From: Blautia sp. Marseille-P3087
GTDB lineage: Bacteria; Bacillota; Clostridia; Lachnospirales; Lachnospiraceae
Assembly: GCF_900120195.1 (NCBI RefSeq)
Contig: NZ_LT635539.1
Span: forward strand, 2,840,441-2,904,440
DNA: 64,000 nucleotides
Direction: 5' to 3'
Part shown: positions 19,915-29,669 of the stretch, in pieces
Layout of the letters: every line of letters starts with the position of its first letter
Numbering within the stretch: the first letter of the stretch is position 1
Position numbers and translations under genes: made by a program
Notes under the pieces: generated by a model
What the model saw: only the letters and a program-made list of their open reading frames with translations
The model's database searches: none
Told to the model about the DNA's origin: nothing

Positions 19915-20484
19915 ATGGGTAAGATCACAGTAGAAACCTGTCATATCGAAGGACTGAAAGTAATTACACCAACTGTATTCGGGGATGAGCGTGGTTACTT
20001 TATGGAAACATATAACTATAACGATTACAAAGCAGCAGGAATCGACATGGAGTTTGTACAGGATAATCAGTCAAGCTCCCGTAAGGGTGTACTGCGTGGA
20101 CTTCATTTCCAGATCAACTATCCGCAGGATAAACTGGTGCGTGTAGTGAGCGGCGAAGTTTTTGATGTTGCTGTTGACCTGCGCGAAGGTTCTGCAACTT
20201 ATGGACAGTGGTATGGTGTGCTTCTGTCAGCAGAAAACAAAAAGCAGTTTTTTATTCCGAAAAACTTTGCACATGGATTCGTAGTGCTTTCTGATACAGC
20301 GGAATTTGCATACAAGTGTACAGATTTCTATCATCCGAACGATGAAGGCGGTCTGGCATACAATGACCCGGATATTGGTGTAGAATGGCCGATCCCGGAA
20401 GGTATGGAACTGATTCTTTCTGACAAAGACCAGAAATGGGGAAGCTTCAAAGAGTACACTGCCAACAGGAGTAAAAAAGATTGA
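19915..20484 (+). CDS. rfbC: dTDP-4-dehydrorhamnose 3,5-epimerase
   Basis: Third enzyme of the dTDP-L-rhamnose pathway; it epimerises C3 and C5 of the 4-keto sugar. The 189-residue cupin protein shows the RmlC hallmarks: DERGYFMETY, FVQDNQSSSRKGVLRGLHFQ with the catalytic His, KLVRVVSGEVFDVAVDLR, and PKNFAHGFVVLSD. Its ribosome binding site (GGAGGG) lies inside the end of rfbA and its stop overlaps the TTG start of the ABC permease. This couples sugar synthesis with polymer export. Confidence 0.97.
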   Translation: MGKITVETCHIEGLKVITPTVFGDERGYFMETYNYNDYKAAGIDMEFVQDNQSSSRKGVLRGLHFQINYPQDKLVRVVSGEVFDVAVDLREGSATYGQWYGVLLSAENKKQFFIPKNFAHGFVVLSDTAEFAYKCTDFYHPNDEGGLAYNDPDIGVEWPIPEGMELILSDKDQKWGSFKEYTANRSKKD

Positions 20485-21287
20485 AAAACGAGACATGGCT
20501 GCCGGGAGAGATCTACAAAAACAGAAAGTTAGTCTTTTCTCTGGCAAAAAATGACTTTAAAACAAAATATGCCGGTTCTTATTTCGGAACAATCTGGGCG
20601 TTTATTCAGCCAATCGTAACGATCTGCGTATACTGGTTTGTATTCGGACTTGCACTTCGCAATGGCTCAGACAAGGGAGTCCCTTTTGTTTTGTGGCTGA
20701 TCGCGGGACTGATTCCATGGTTTTTCTTTCAGGAAGGACTGATTGGAGGAACGAATGCACTTCTCGAATACAATTATCTGGTCAAAAAAGTTGTATTCAA
20801 CATCCGGATCCTTCCGGTTGTGAAAGTATTTTCAGCGGTTTTTGTACATGCATTTTTTATCATTATCGTACTGCTGATCTATACTTTTATGGGATATCCA
20901 CCGAGTCTGTATGCGATACAGCTTCTGTATTATAGCTTTTGCATTTTTATGCTGATCCTTGCAGTGACTTATCTGACGAGTGCAGCGGTTGTATTTTTCC
21001 GTGATCTGAGTCAGATTATCAACATCGGACTTCAGGTAGGGGTGTGGGTGACACCGATCATGTGGGATTTCAATGACCTAGGACTGGGCGGCATCCTTGC
21101 AAAAATACTGAAACTGAATCCGGTCTTTTATATTGTACAGGGATATCGTGATTCTCTGATTAACAAGGTGGCAATCTGGCAGCATCCGGTACTTACCCTT
21201 TATTTCTGGGTATTTACGATTGCCGTATTTTTCCTTGGAACCAGATTGTTTAAAAAACTTCAGGTACATTTTGCAGATGTACTGTAA
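20481..21287 (+). CDS. wzm: Polysaccharide ABC exporter permease (Wzm/TagG-like)
   Basis: A 268-residue ABC-2 type permease with six hydrophobic segments and the family motif NDFKTKYAGSYFGTIWAFIQP at the N-terminus. With the ATPase encoded next it would move a lipid-linked polysaccharide across the membrane, as Wzm/Wzt or TagGH do. The start is TTG 20481, with AGGAG at 20468 and a 4-bp overlap with the rfbC stop. No Wzx flippase or Wzy polymerase is visible in the locus, so export of a complete chain by this pair is the likely route. Confidence 0.93.
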   Translation: MKNETWLPGEIYKNRKLVFSLAKNDFKTKYAGSYFGTIWAFIQPIVTICVYWFVFGLALRNGSDKGVPFVLWLIAGLIPWFFFQEGLIGGTNALLEYNYLVKKVVFNIRILPVVKVFSAVFVHAFFIIIVLLIYTFMGYPPSLYAIQLLYYSFCIFMLILAVTYLTSAAVVFFRDLSQIINIGLQVGVWVTPIMWDFNDLGLGGILAKILKLNPVFYIVQGYRDSLINKVAIWQHPVLTLYFWVFTIAVFFLGTRLFKKLQVHFADVL

Positions 21288-21299
21288 ACGGAGAGTAGA

Positions 21300-22559
21300 A
21301 TGAGTGAATTTGCAATTGAAGTAAAGCATCTGGACAAGATGTATAAACTATACAACAAGCCTTCAGACCGACTGCGTGAAGCGCTTGGATTTAAAGTTCC
21401 CGTGAGAGAGCATTATGCTCTCCGGGATGTAAATTTCGAAGTAAAAAGAGGAGAGACGGTGGGAATTATCGGAACGAACGGTTCCGGTAAATCCACGATC
21501 CTCAAGATCATCACAGGTGTGTTGAATCCCACCGCAGGTGAAGTGAAAGTTGATGGAAGAATTTCCGCACTGCTTGAACTTGGCGCCGGATTTAATATGG
21601 AATATACGGGAATTGAGAACGTATATCTCAACGGTACGATGATGGGATTTTCAAAAGAAGAAATTGATGCCAGACTACAGGATATTCTGGATTTTGCAGA
21701 CATCGGCGATTTTGTACATCAGCCGGTCAAGGCATATTCCAGTGGTATGTTCGTTCGTCTGGCTTTTGCTGTTGCGATCAACATTGACCCGGAGATACTG
21801 ATAGTCGATGAAGCGCTTTCTGTCGGTGACGTGTTCTTCCAGGCAAAATGTTATCGTAAATTCGAAGAATTTAAAGATATGGGAAGAACCATTCTCTTTG
21901 TAAGCCACGATCTCAGCAGTATTTCCAGATACTGTGACCGTGTAGTCCTTCTCAATAAAGGTGTAAAGCTGGCGGAAGGTTCTCCGAAGAAGATGGTTGA
22001 TATGTACAAACAGCTTCTGGTTGGACAGGACCCGGCGAAAGAAGCAGCCGAAAACGAAAAGAAAAAGCGTGAAAGCTGGAATGAGAAATTCCAGGTCAAT
22101 CCGAATATGCTTGAATATGGCAGCAAGCTGGCAGAGATCACGGATTTTGTCGTGATGGATGAAAAGGGCAACTATACCAACACTATCGACAAAGGATCTA
22201 CTTTTACGATCAAGATGCGTGTGAAATTCCATGAGAACATTCAGGAGCCGATCATGGCATATACTTTCAAGGATATCCGTGGAACAGAGATTACCGGAAC
22301 GAATACCATGTTTGAGAAAATGCACGTAGAGCATTCTGACGCCGGGGATGTGTGTACTGTAACCTTCACACAGGACATGTTTCTGCAGGGTGGAGAATAT
22401 CTGCTTTCTTTCGGATGTACCGGCTACAAAGACGGTGATTTTACGGTATTTCACAGACTGTATGATGCATGTAATATCACGGTTATCTCAACGCAGAATA
22501 CCGTTGGTTTTTATGATATGAATTCAAAAGTAGAAATCTACTGTGGAGATGAGGATTAA
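21300..22559 (+). CDS. wzt: Polysaccharide ABC exporter ATPase with C-terminal domain (Wzt-like)
   Basis: A 419-residue ATPase. The first 240 residues are an ABC domain: Walker A GTNGSGKST near residue 58, signature YSSGMFVRLAFA and Walker B ILIVDEALSVGD. A linker rich in Lys/Glu leads to a C-terminal beta-sandwich region (about residues 275-415, from KLAEITDFVVMDEKGNYTN) like the Wzt C-domain that in some E. coli O-antigen systems binds the modified non-reducing end of the chain. That is notable because the next gene, which overlaps by one base, resembles the enzyme that makes such an end cap. The permease lies 12 bp upstream. Confidence 0.92.
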   Translation: MSEFAIEVKHLDKMYKLYNKPSDRLREALGFKVPVREHYALRDVNFEVKRGETVGIIGTNGSGKSTILKIITGVLNPTAGEVKVDGRISALLELGAGFNMEYTGIENVYLNGTMMGFSKEEIDARLQDILDFADIGDFVHQPVKAYSSGMFVRLAFAVAINIDPEILIVDEALSVGDVFFQAKCYRKFEEFKDMGRTILFVSHDLSSISRYCDRVVLLNKGVKLAEGSPKKMVDMYKQLLVGQDPAKEAAENEKKKRESWNEKFQVNPNMLEYGSKLAEITDFVVMDEKGNYTNTIDKGSTFTIKMRVKFHENIQEPIMAYTFKDIRGTEITGTNTMFEKMHVEHSDAGDVCTVTFTQDMFLQGGEYLLSFGCTGYKDGDFTVFHRLYDACNITVISTQNTVGFYDMNSKVEIYCGDED

Positions 22560-24742
22560 TGGAAAAAATCGGACAGGTTCTTCTGGATGACACACTTTAT
22601 CCGGGCAAAGATTTATATACAGATGGTGCAATTGAAGACGAGATGCTGGAGATCGCGCGAAATTACCGTGAGGAAGAATGGAATCAGGTGATCGCGGAGC
22701 GTGCAAGCTGGCCGATTCTTTATCATTTTTCTCATATCAGGGAAAATATTCTGGGCTGGCTTCCGTTTACCGGAGAAGAAAATGTTCTCGAAATCGGTTC
22801 CGGATGCGGTGCGGTTACCGGTGCCCTCTGTAAGAAGGCAAAGCAGGTGACTTGTATCGAGCTTTCGAGGAAACGCAGTCAGATCAACGCGTGGAGACAC
22901 CGCGACTGTGACAATTTGAAAATTCTGATGGGAAATTTTCAGGATGTCGAGAAAACACTTACAGAAAAATATGATTACATTACCCTGATTGGGGTTTTTG
23001 AATATGGAGAAGCATACATTCAGAGTGAGACGCCATATGTGGATTTCTTAAAAATTATTTCAAAGCATCTGAAACCGAATGGAAAGATCGTGCTTGCAAT
23101 CGAGAACCGTCTGGGGCTTAAATACTGGGCAGGATGCACTGAGGATCATTTCGGTACACTTTTTGAAGGGCTGGAAGGCTATCCGACCACCAAAGGTGTT
23201 AAAACTTTTTCCAGAAAAGAATTCTTGCAGATTCTTTCAGATGCCGGAAATCTGCATGCAGAATGGTATTATCCATTCCCGGATTATAAGCTTCCAATGA
23301 CCGTTTATTCAGACAGACGGCTTCCGCTGAAAGGTGAGCTGAATCGTCTGGAGACGAACTATGACAGACTTCGTCTGCAGCTATTTCAGGAATCTTCAGT
23401 ATATGATACATTGCTTGCAAATGAGATGTACCCGGATTTTGCCAATTCGTTCCTGCTTCTGATCAGTAAGGAAAAAATGGAGACCGGTACAGTTTATGCG
23501 AAGTTTTCAAATGAGCGTGCACCGAAGTTTTCCATCATCACGGAAATCTGTGAGAATAATAAGAAAGAAAAAGTTGTGCGCAAGGTTCCGGCAGATACCA
23601 GGGCTGAAGCACATGTAAGGAATCTTACGAAAATCGAGGAAGAACTTTCCGGTTTCTATGGCAGGGAAGGTTTGAAATTGAATTCCTGCAGGACAGAAGC
23701 TGATGGAGTTGCACTGGAATACTTAAGTGGTGAGACACTGGAAGCATGTCTGGACAGCCTGCTTGAGCGGGGCAGGAATGAAGAACTGGAAAAACTTCTT
23801 TTTACTTATATTGATAAAGTACGCCGTATTCATTCAGGGGAGATATTCTTTAAGACACCGGAATTTATCGAGGTGTTTGGAGATGTTCCGCTGGAGAAAA
23901 ATTATCGTTGCAGCGGTATATCCAATATCGATCTGGTTCCGGCAAATATTCTGCTTCAGGATTCTGAAGTATCGGTGATCGATTATGAATGGACATTTCG
24001 TTTCCCGGTTCCGTGCAACTTCATTCTCTATCGAATGATTCATTATTATCTGGAGAGCGATGGCAAGCGTGCAGTATTGCGTGAGTTTGATTTTTATAAA
24101 AAAGCCGGAATTTCAGAGGAAGAACTGGAAATTTATGCGGAGATGGAGCGTAATTTCCAGAAGTATATGGAAGGAAAACATGTACCGCTTCGTTCCATGT
24201 ACGATGAGGTTTCACCGGGCAAGGTGGATGTGCCGGCATATTATGAGAGAATCCGTGCAGCGTTTGCACTGAGAAGGCTGCAGGTATTTTATGACAGAGG
24301 CAGTGATTTTTCGGAAGCGGATTCTGATGTTTATCCGATGGCAGGATCCGGGCTGGATCTTTGTATTGCTGTTCCGGGCGATGTACGCAGACTGCGTCTT
24401 GATCCGGGTGAGGCAGCCGGCGGACTGATTCTTAAGAAACTGACATTTGAAAACGGAAAAGAAGCTGTTTTTACTTCAAATGGGTTCCCGATGGGAGCGG
24501 ACAGATATTATTTTGGAGGTGGAGATCCGCAGTTTGTTCTTGAAAATCTGCCGGAAAATGCAGGAAAACTTCACATAGAGATTGAAGTGATGAAAGAAAC
24601 AGAAGCACAGGATGCATTCTGGAAGAGCTTTTCGAGGATTGCTTCTGAAAAAGATCAGGAGATACAGAGACTGCACCGCCAGATTCATGAAATGGAAAAT
24701 ACAAAGGCATGGAAACTGTACCGGAGTATTAAAAAGAAATAG
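22559..24742 (+). CDS. Methyltransferase/kinase-like fusion resembling chain terminator WbdD
   Basis: A 727-residue protein I interpret as three parts. Residues 50-235 form a class I SAM methyltransferase (motif I VLEIGSGCGAV at 76-86, CIELS after it, LKPNGKIVLAIENR). Residues 310-500 resemble an aminoglycoside/choline-kinase fold: a candidate ATP lysine in VVRKVPADT, the catalytic-loop-like NIDLVPANILL (Asp457, Asn462) and the metal-loop-like VIDYEW (Asp474). After a beta-rich segment (590-680) the end is a short coiled coil (IASEKDQEIQRLHRQI) and a basic tail. E. coli WbdD has the same order and caps O-antigen by methylation and phosphorylation to set chain length. It overlaps wzt by one base. 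The homology is inferred from motifs only. Confidence 0.72.
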   Translation: MEKIGQVLLDDTLYPGKDLYTDGAIEDEMLEIARNYREEEWNQVIAERASWPILYHFSHIRENILGWLPFTGEENVLEIGSGCGAVTGALCKKAKQVTCIELSRKRSQINAWRHRDCDNLKILMGNFQDVEKTLTEKYDYITLIGVFEYGEAYIQSETPYVDFLKIISKHLKPNGKIVLAIENRLGLKYWAGCTEDHFGTLFEGLEGYPTTKGVKTFSRKEFLQILSDAGNLHAEWYYPFPDYKLPMTVYSDRRLPLKGELNRLETNYDRLRLQLFQESSVYDTLLANEMYPDFANSFLLLISKEKMETGTVYAKFSNERAPKFSIITEICENNKKEKVVRKVPADTRAEAHVRNLTKIEEELSGFYGREGLKLNSCRTEADGVALEYLSGETLEACLDSLLERGRNEELEKLLFTYIDKVRRIHSGEIFFKTPEFIEVFGDVPLEKNYRCSGISNIDLVPANILLQDSEVSVIDYEWTFRFPVPCNFILYRMIHYYLESDGKRAVLREFDFYKKAGISEEELEIYAEMERNFQKYMEGKHVPLRSMYDEVSPGKVDVPAYYERIRAAFALRRLQVFYDRGSDFSEADSDVYPMAGSGLDLCIAVPGDVRRLRLDPGEAAGGLILKKLTFENGKEAVFTSNGFPMGADRYYFGGGDPQFVLENLPENAGKLHIEIEVMKETEAQDAFWKSFSRIASEKDQEIQRLHRQIHEMENTKAWKLYRSIKKK

Positions 24743-24752
24743 GGGATTATTT

Positions 24753-27191
24753 ATGGACAAACTTTGTTTCAGCATTGATGAAGAACGATATGATGACAGA
24801 CATGGACATGTGCTGAGCCTTGTAGGCTGGTATATGCATACTGATAAAAAGAAATGCAGTTTTCAGCTGATTGGTGACGGGTATGAAGTGCTCGATATAC
24901 CGGAAGTGGAGCGGTATGACCGACCGGATGTGGCGCAGGCTCTGGAAGTGGAGACAGAAGGCTTTCTTCCGGGATTTACAGTTACGATTCCGGAGGTCCT
25001 GAAACTTCGCCAGAAGTATGACATACTGGAACTTCTTTTGCTGGACGGAGAAGAAAAAACTGTGATCTGGGAGCATACAGGTGATGAACTGGATGAACTG
25101 GTCAAAGACAAACTGGTCGAGTTCCATATTGACCGTGTCGAAGTCCTCTATGGGCTGATGCTTGAGATTCAGGGATGGACAACAGACCAGAGAGGTGAAG
25201 TTGAAGTAACTGTTCATAAAGAAAATGCAGAACTTCTCGACTGTAAGATCACGAGAGGCCGCAGGCCGGACGTTGTAGAGCGACGCCATCTGGACGACGA
25301 TTACAAGAATCAGGAGATCGGTTTCAGCATTTCCGCAGCGTTTCTTGAAATCCCGGGAAACAGGATAGTGCTTCATTTCTGCGGTGATTCTACAACCAAA
25401 ACATATGAGATTGATATAAAAGCTCTTCGCAGGGAACAGAAGGAAAAAGAGAAAGCAAAAGGCTTCTGGGGACGTCTTTTCCACAAAGACAAAAACGGGG
25501 AGCACAAAGAAGATTATGAAGAATGGTTTGAGCGTCATAAAGCGGACAGAAAGACTCTTCGCAGACAGCGTCATGAACATTTTGAGCAGAATCCTCTGAT
25601 CAGCATTGTGATTCCTCTGTACTGTACACCGACTCCGTATCTGAAGGAACTGATCGATTCTGTGCGTTCGCAGACTTACACAAACTGGCAGCTCTGCCTG
25701 GCGGATGGAAGCCCTGATCAGAAAGTCGAAGAATACGTTCAGAAGCGTTATGGTAAAGATAAGAGAATCCTTTATAAGCATCTAGAGGGTAATGGTGGGA
25801 TTTCCGTCAATACAAACAAAGCAATCGAGATGGCGACCGGTGAATATCTGATGCTGAGTGATCATGATGATACACTGGAACCGGATGCTCTGTATGAAAT
25901 TGTCAGGGCAATAAATGATCATCAGGGACCGGAGATCATTTATACAGATGAAGATAAACTGAGTATGGATGGGGAATTCTATTTTGAACCTCATTTCAAA
26001 TCAGACTATAATCTGTTCCGTTTAAGGGACAATAATTATATCTGTCATATTTTTGTTGTAAAAAAAGCACTGGTCAACCAGGTGGGAGGCCTCAGACCGG
26101 AGTTTGACGGTTCGCAGGATTACGATTTTATACTGCGCTGCTGTGAGCAGGCAAAACAGGTGATTCATATTCCGAAGGTGCTGTATCACTGGAGGTGTCA
26201 TATGAATTCTGTTGCGGCAAATCCGGAGAGCAAGACGTACGCATATGAAGCAGGATGCCGTGCGATTCAGGAACATTACCGCAGAGTTGGTATCGAGGCA
26301 GAGGTAGAAATGACGAAACATCCGGGCTGGTATCGAAGTCATGTAAAGATTCAGGGCGAGCCGCTTGTGTCGATCATTATTCCGAATAAAGACCATATTG
26401 ATGATCTTGAGAAATGTCTTTCTTCCATTTATGAGAAATCTACATGGAAGAATTATGAAATTCTGGTAGTCGAAAACAACAGCGAAGAGCAGGAGACTTT
26501 TGATTACTACAAAAACCTTTCCTGGCGCTACCCGAAAGCACGGGTACTTACGTGGGAAGATGGATTTAATTATTCTGCAATCAACAATTTCGCTGTAAAA
26601 GAAGCAAAAGGAAGCTACCTGCTGTTTCTGAATAATGATGTGGAAGTGATCAGTCCGGGCTGGATCGAGGAGATGCTGATGATCTGTCAGCAGCCGGATG
26701 TTTCAATCGTCGGAGCGAAACTTTACTATCCGGATAACCTGATCCAGCATGCAGGAGTTGTACTTGGCATGGGCGGAATTGCAGGCCATATTATGTGCAT
26801 GGCATCCTGCGAAGATAAAGGATATTTCGGAAGGGCAGTAAATGTACAGGAAATCAGCGCCGTAACTGCGGCCTGCATGCTTATGAAAGCAGAAGATTTC
26901 CAGGCAGTAGGTGGATTTGATGAAGAGTTTGTTGTTGCCTTTAATGACATTGATCTTTGCATGAAGGCGCGTGCAGCAGGCAAAAAAGTCGTATTTACAC
27001 CATATGCGGAGCTTTATCACTACGAATCCAAGTCAAGGGGAATGGAAGATACTCCGGAGAAGCAGTTCCGTTTCGAAAAAGAAACGAAGCGCTTCGAGGA
27101 AAAATGGGGTGATGAGATGGCGAAGGGAGACCCTTATTACAATCCGAATCTGTCACTGAAAGAAGCAGACTGTTCCCTGAGAGAAGACTGA
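24753..27191 (+). CDS. Tandem-domain GT2 glycosyltransferase, 812 residues
   Basis: Two family 2 glycosyltransferase domains follow an N-terminal beta-rich region of about 230 residues containing GW repeats (VGWYMH, QGWTTD) and a charged linker. GT domain 1 (about 280-540) has ISIVIPLYCTP and the metal-binding LSDHDDTLEPDAL; GT domain 2 (about 545-800) has VSIIIPNKDHIDD, VVENNS and LFLNNDVEVISPGW, then the family-specific QHAGVVLGMGGIAGH. Two active sites in one chain suggest it builds an alternating repeat, probably rhamnose-containing given the rfb genes. Start ATG 24753 follows AGGGGA. Paralogous to the proteins at 27214 and 33210. Confidence 0.85.
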   Translation: MDKLCFSIDEERYDDRHGHVLSLVGWYMHTDKKKCSFQLIGDGYEVLDIPEVERYDRPDVAQALEVETEGFLPGFTVTIPEVLKLRQKYDILELLLLDGEEKTVIWEHTGDELDELVKDKLVEFHIDRVEVLYGLMLEIQGWTTDQRGEVEVTVHKENAELLDCKITRGRRPDVVERRHLDDDYKNQEIGFSISAAFLEIPGNRIVLHFCGDSTTKTYEIDIKALRREQKEKEKAKGFWGRLFHKDKNGEHKEDYEEWFERHKADRKTLRRQRHEHFEQNPLISIVIPLYCTPTPYLKELIDSVRSQTYTNWQLCLADGSPDQKVEEYVQKRYGKDKRILYKHLEGNGGISVNTNKAIEMATGEYLMLSDHDDTLEPDALYEIVRAINDHQGPEIIYTDEDKLSMDGEFYFEPHFKSDYNLFRLRDNNYICHIFVVKKALVNQVGGLRPEFDGSQDYDFILRCCEQAKQVIHIPKVLYHWRCHMNSVAANPESKTYAYEAGCRAIQEHYRRVGIEAEVEMTKHPGWYRSHVKIQGEPLVSIIIPNKDHIDDLEKCLSSIYEKSTWKNYEILVVENNSEEQETFDYYKNLSWRYPKARVLTWEDGFNYSAINNFAVKEAKGSYLLFLNNDVEVISPGWIEEMLMICQQPDVSIVGAKLYYPDNLIQHAGVVLGMGGIAGHIMCMASCEDKGYFGRAVNVQEISAVTAACMLMKAEDFQAVGGFDEEFVVAFNDIDLCMKARAAGKKVVFTPYAELYHYESKSRGMEDTPEKQFRFEKETKRFEEKWGDEMAKGDPYYNPNLSLKEADCSLRED

Positions 27192-27213
27192 GAAACGAGG
27201 TTGGATATAGATT

Positions 27214-29658
27214 ATGTCGAGAGAGATATTTGAGGTAACAAAGGATCGGTTCCATTTACAGGATCCATGCTGTTATATCCTGCAGGGAACATGGCCGAAA
27301 GAAGCAAAGATGCGTGCCATGCTGGATGGTTCCGAAATAAAATCCGAGATTCAGCGTCTGGAAGTAGTCAGTGCACTGGAACGTTTTAAAGATCCGGATT
27401 TGATGAGGGGCGAGCGTATTACGGCAGCGGTGCAGCTTCCGGAGTCACTGGAAGGATATCAGAAGCTGAGCGTTTATGCAGATATGCCGGACAAAACATT
27501 CTGCTGGTTTTCCATTACAGTAAAAAATCTGGAAAAACGCAGAGGCAAACCGCAGTTTTATATCGAAGAAGAAAAAATCCAGCAGGGATTTTTGCGTATC
27601 CGTGGGTGGGCCGTGGCAGATCAGCCGGTGCGAATTCAGATTTTCGACGAAAACAAAGAAAAGATTCAGGCAGAGATTCTTCGTACAGAACGTGTTGATG
27701 TGGAACAGATGTATGAAGAAATGAAGCACGAGGACAAGACCGGATTTTTTGCAGAGATCACCAATCTTACCGGAAAGGTTGTCTACGTAGTATTTTATGC
27801 AGGGGAGACGAAGTCTGTACATGTGGTACATTTACAGCCGGCAGTCATCCTTCGCAAAAAAATAGAAAAATATGCGCAGAAGGGTATGCGTTACTGGAAA
27901 TCCCAGGGAAGTGCAGCACTGGCAGGCAAAGTTGTATCCAAAATCAGGACGGCTTCAACAAGAGAGATACCATATCAGAAATGGATTGTACGCCACCTTC
28001 CGAGTGCAAAAGAACTGGAACACCAGAGAAGAGAAAAATTCGAATACCAGCCAAAGATCAGCATTGTGATTCCGCTGTACAAAACACCGGAGAAATATCT
28101 TCGTCAGCTGGTAGAGACCGTGAAGGCACAGACTTATCCGAACTGGGAACTCTGTCTTTCTGATGGAAGCGGGGAGAACTCACCGATTGCAGAACTTTTG
28201 AAGTCTCTTGCTGCATCGGATGAGAGAATTCGTGTGATTTCCCATAAGGAACCTCTTCAGATTTCCGAAAATACCAATGCAGGAATAGAGATTGCGACAG
28301 GTGATTTCATTGCATTCGCAGATCATGACGATGAATTGACTCCACATGCGCTCTTTGAGTGTGTGAAGGCTTTAAATAATAACAGAGCAATCCGTCTTCT
28401 TTATTCTGATGAGGATAAAATGTCGATGGACGGACATAAGTTTTTCCAGCCGCATTTCAAGCCGGACTATAATCCGGATCTGCTCTGTACGGTAAACTAT
28501 ATCTGTCACCTGTTTGTGGTGGACAGAAAAATCATTGATCAGGTAGGTATGCTCTGCAAAGAATATGATGGGGCACAGGATTATGACTTCATTTTCCGCT
28601 GCATCGAAGCGGTGAAACCGGAGGAAATCTATCATGTACCGAAAATTCTCTATCATTGGAGATGTCATGAGGATTCCACCGCTGAAAATCCGGAAAGCAA
28701 GACGTATGCATTTGAAGCCGGAAAACGTGCGATCGAGGCGCATTATCAGAGAACAGGAATTGATGCAGAAGTTCATCAGGGTGAATTCCTTGGACTGTAC
28801 CGTACGAAATTCCACAGAGATCATGATCCGCTTGTTTCAATCATCATTCCGAATAAGGATCATATCGACGATCTGAAACGCTGCATGAATTCTATTGAAC
28901 AGAAATCTACGTACCGGAATTATGAATTTATCATTGTCGAAAACAACAGTACCGAAGATTCTACATTCCAGTATTATAAGGAGATCGAAGCACAGAATCC
29001 GAAGGTTCATGTCGTTTACTGGGATAAAGAATTTAATTATTCCGCAATCAACAATTACGGTGCAACATTTGCGAAGGGGGAATACATCCTTCTTCTGAAT
29101 AATGATACGGAGATCATCAACGAAGACTGTCTCGAAGAATTACTGGGTTACTGTATGCGAAGTGATGTCGGAGCAGTTGGAGCGCGTATGTACTATGAAG
29201 ATGATACGATCCAGCATGCCGGTGTTGTGATCGGTTTTGGTGGAATTGCAGGACACTGTTTTGTACTGCAGCCGCGAGGAACGACCGGATACTGTCACAG
29301 AATCATCTGCGCACAGGATTACAGTGCGGTGACGGCAGCCTGCATGATGGTAAAACGTTCTGCTTTTGAGGAAGTCGGCGGACTTACCGAGGAACTGGCA
29401 GTTGCATTTAATGATATTGATTTCTGTATGAAGCTGCGGACTGCCGGGTATCTGATTGTATACAATCCATATGCAGAGCTGTATCATTACGAGTCCAAAT
29501 CCAGAGGTCTGGAAGACACTCCGGAAAAGGTGGCACGGTTTAATAAAGAAATTCAGGTGTTTGAAAGACGATGGCCGGATATCATGCGTGACGGAGATCC
29601 GTATTATAATCCGAACCTGACATTAAAGAGTCAGGACTTTTCGTTAAAACGCATATAG
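27214..29658 (+). CDS. Tandem-domain GT2 glycosyltransferase, 814 residues
   Basis: Same layout as the preceding gene: an N-terminal beta-rich region (with RGWAVADQPV) up to about residue 215, a basic amphipathic stretch, then GT domain 1 (ISIVIPLYKTPEKYL, AFADHDDELTPHAL) and GT domain 2 (VSIIIPNKDHIDDL, VENNS, LLLNNDTEIINEDC, QHAGVVIGFGGIAGH). The C-terminus YESKSRGLEDTPEKVARFNKE is nearly the same as in its neighbour, so the pair arose by duplication while the N-terminal regions diverged. It should be cytoplasmic at the membrane face, extending the lipid-linked chain. Sugar specificity cannot be read. Confidence 0.85.
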   Translation: MSREIFEVTKDRFHLQDPCCYILQGTWPKEAKMRAMLDGSEIKSEIQRLEVVSALERFKDPDLMRGERITAAVQLPESLEGYQKLSVYADMPDKTFCWFSITVKNLEKRRGKPQFYIEEEKIQQGFLRIRGWAVADQPVRIQIFDENKEKIQAEILRTERVDVEQMYEEMKHEDKTGFFAEITNLTGKVVYVVFYAGETKSVHVVHLQPAVILRKKIEKYAQKGMRYWKSQGSAALAGKVVSKIRTASTREIPYQKWIVRHLPSAKELEHQRREKFEYQPKISIVIPLYKTPEKYLRQLVETVKAQTYPNWELCLSDGSGENSPIAELLKSLAASDERIRVISHKEPLQISENTNAGIEIATGDFIAFADHDDELTPHALFECVKALNNNRAIRLLYSDEDKMSMDGHKFFQPHFKPDYNPDLLCTVNYICHLFVVDRKIIDQVGMLCKEYDGAQDYDFIFRCIEAVKPEEIYHVPKILYHWRCHEDSTAENPESKTYAFEAGKRAIEAHYQRTGIDAEVHQGEFLGLYRTKFHRDHDPLVSIIIPNKDHIDDLKRCMNSIEQKSTYRNYEFIIVENNSTEDSTFQYYKEIEAQNPKVHVVYWDKEFNYSAINNYGATFAKGEYILLLNNDTEIINEDCLEELLGYCMRSDVGAVGARMYYEDDTIQHAGVVIGFGGIAGHCFVLQPRGTTGYCHRIICAQDYSAVTAACMMVKRSAFEEVGGLTEELAVAFNDIDFCMKLRTAGYLIVYNPYAELYHYESKSRGLEDTPEKVARFNKEIQVFERRWPDIMRDGDPYYNPNLTLKSQDFSLKRI

Positions 29659-29669
29659 GAGGAATGAAA

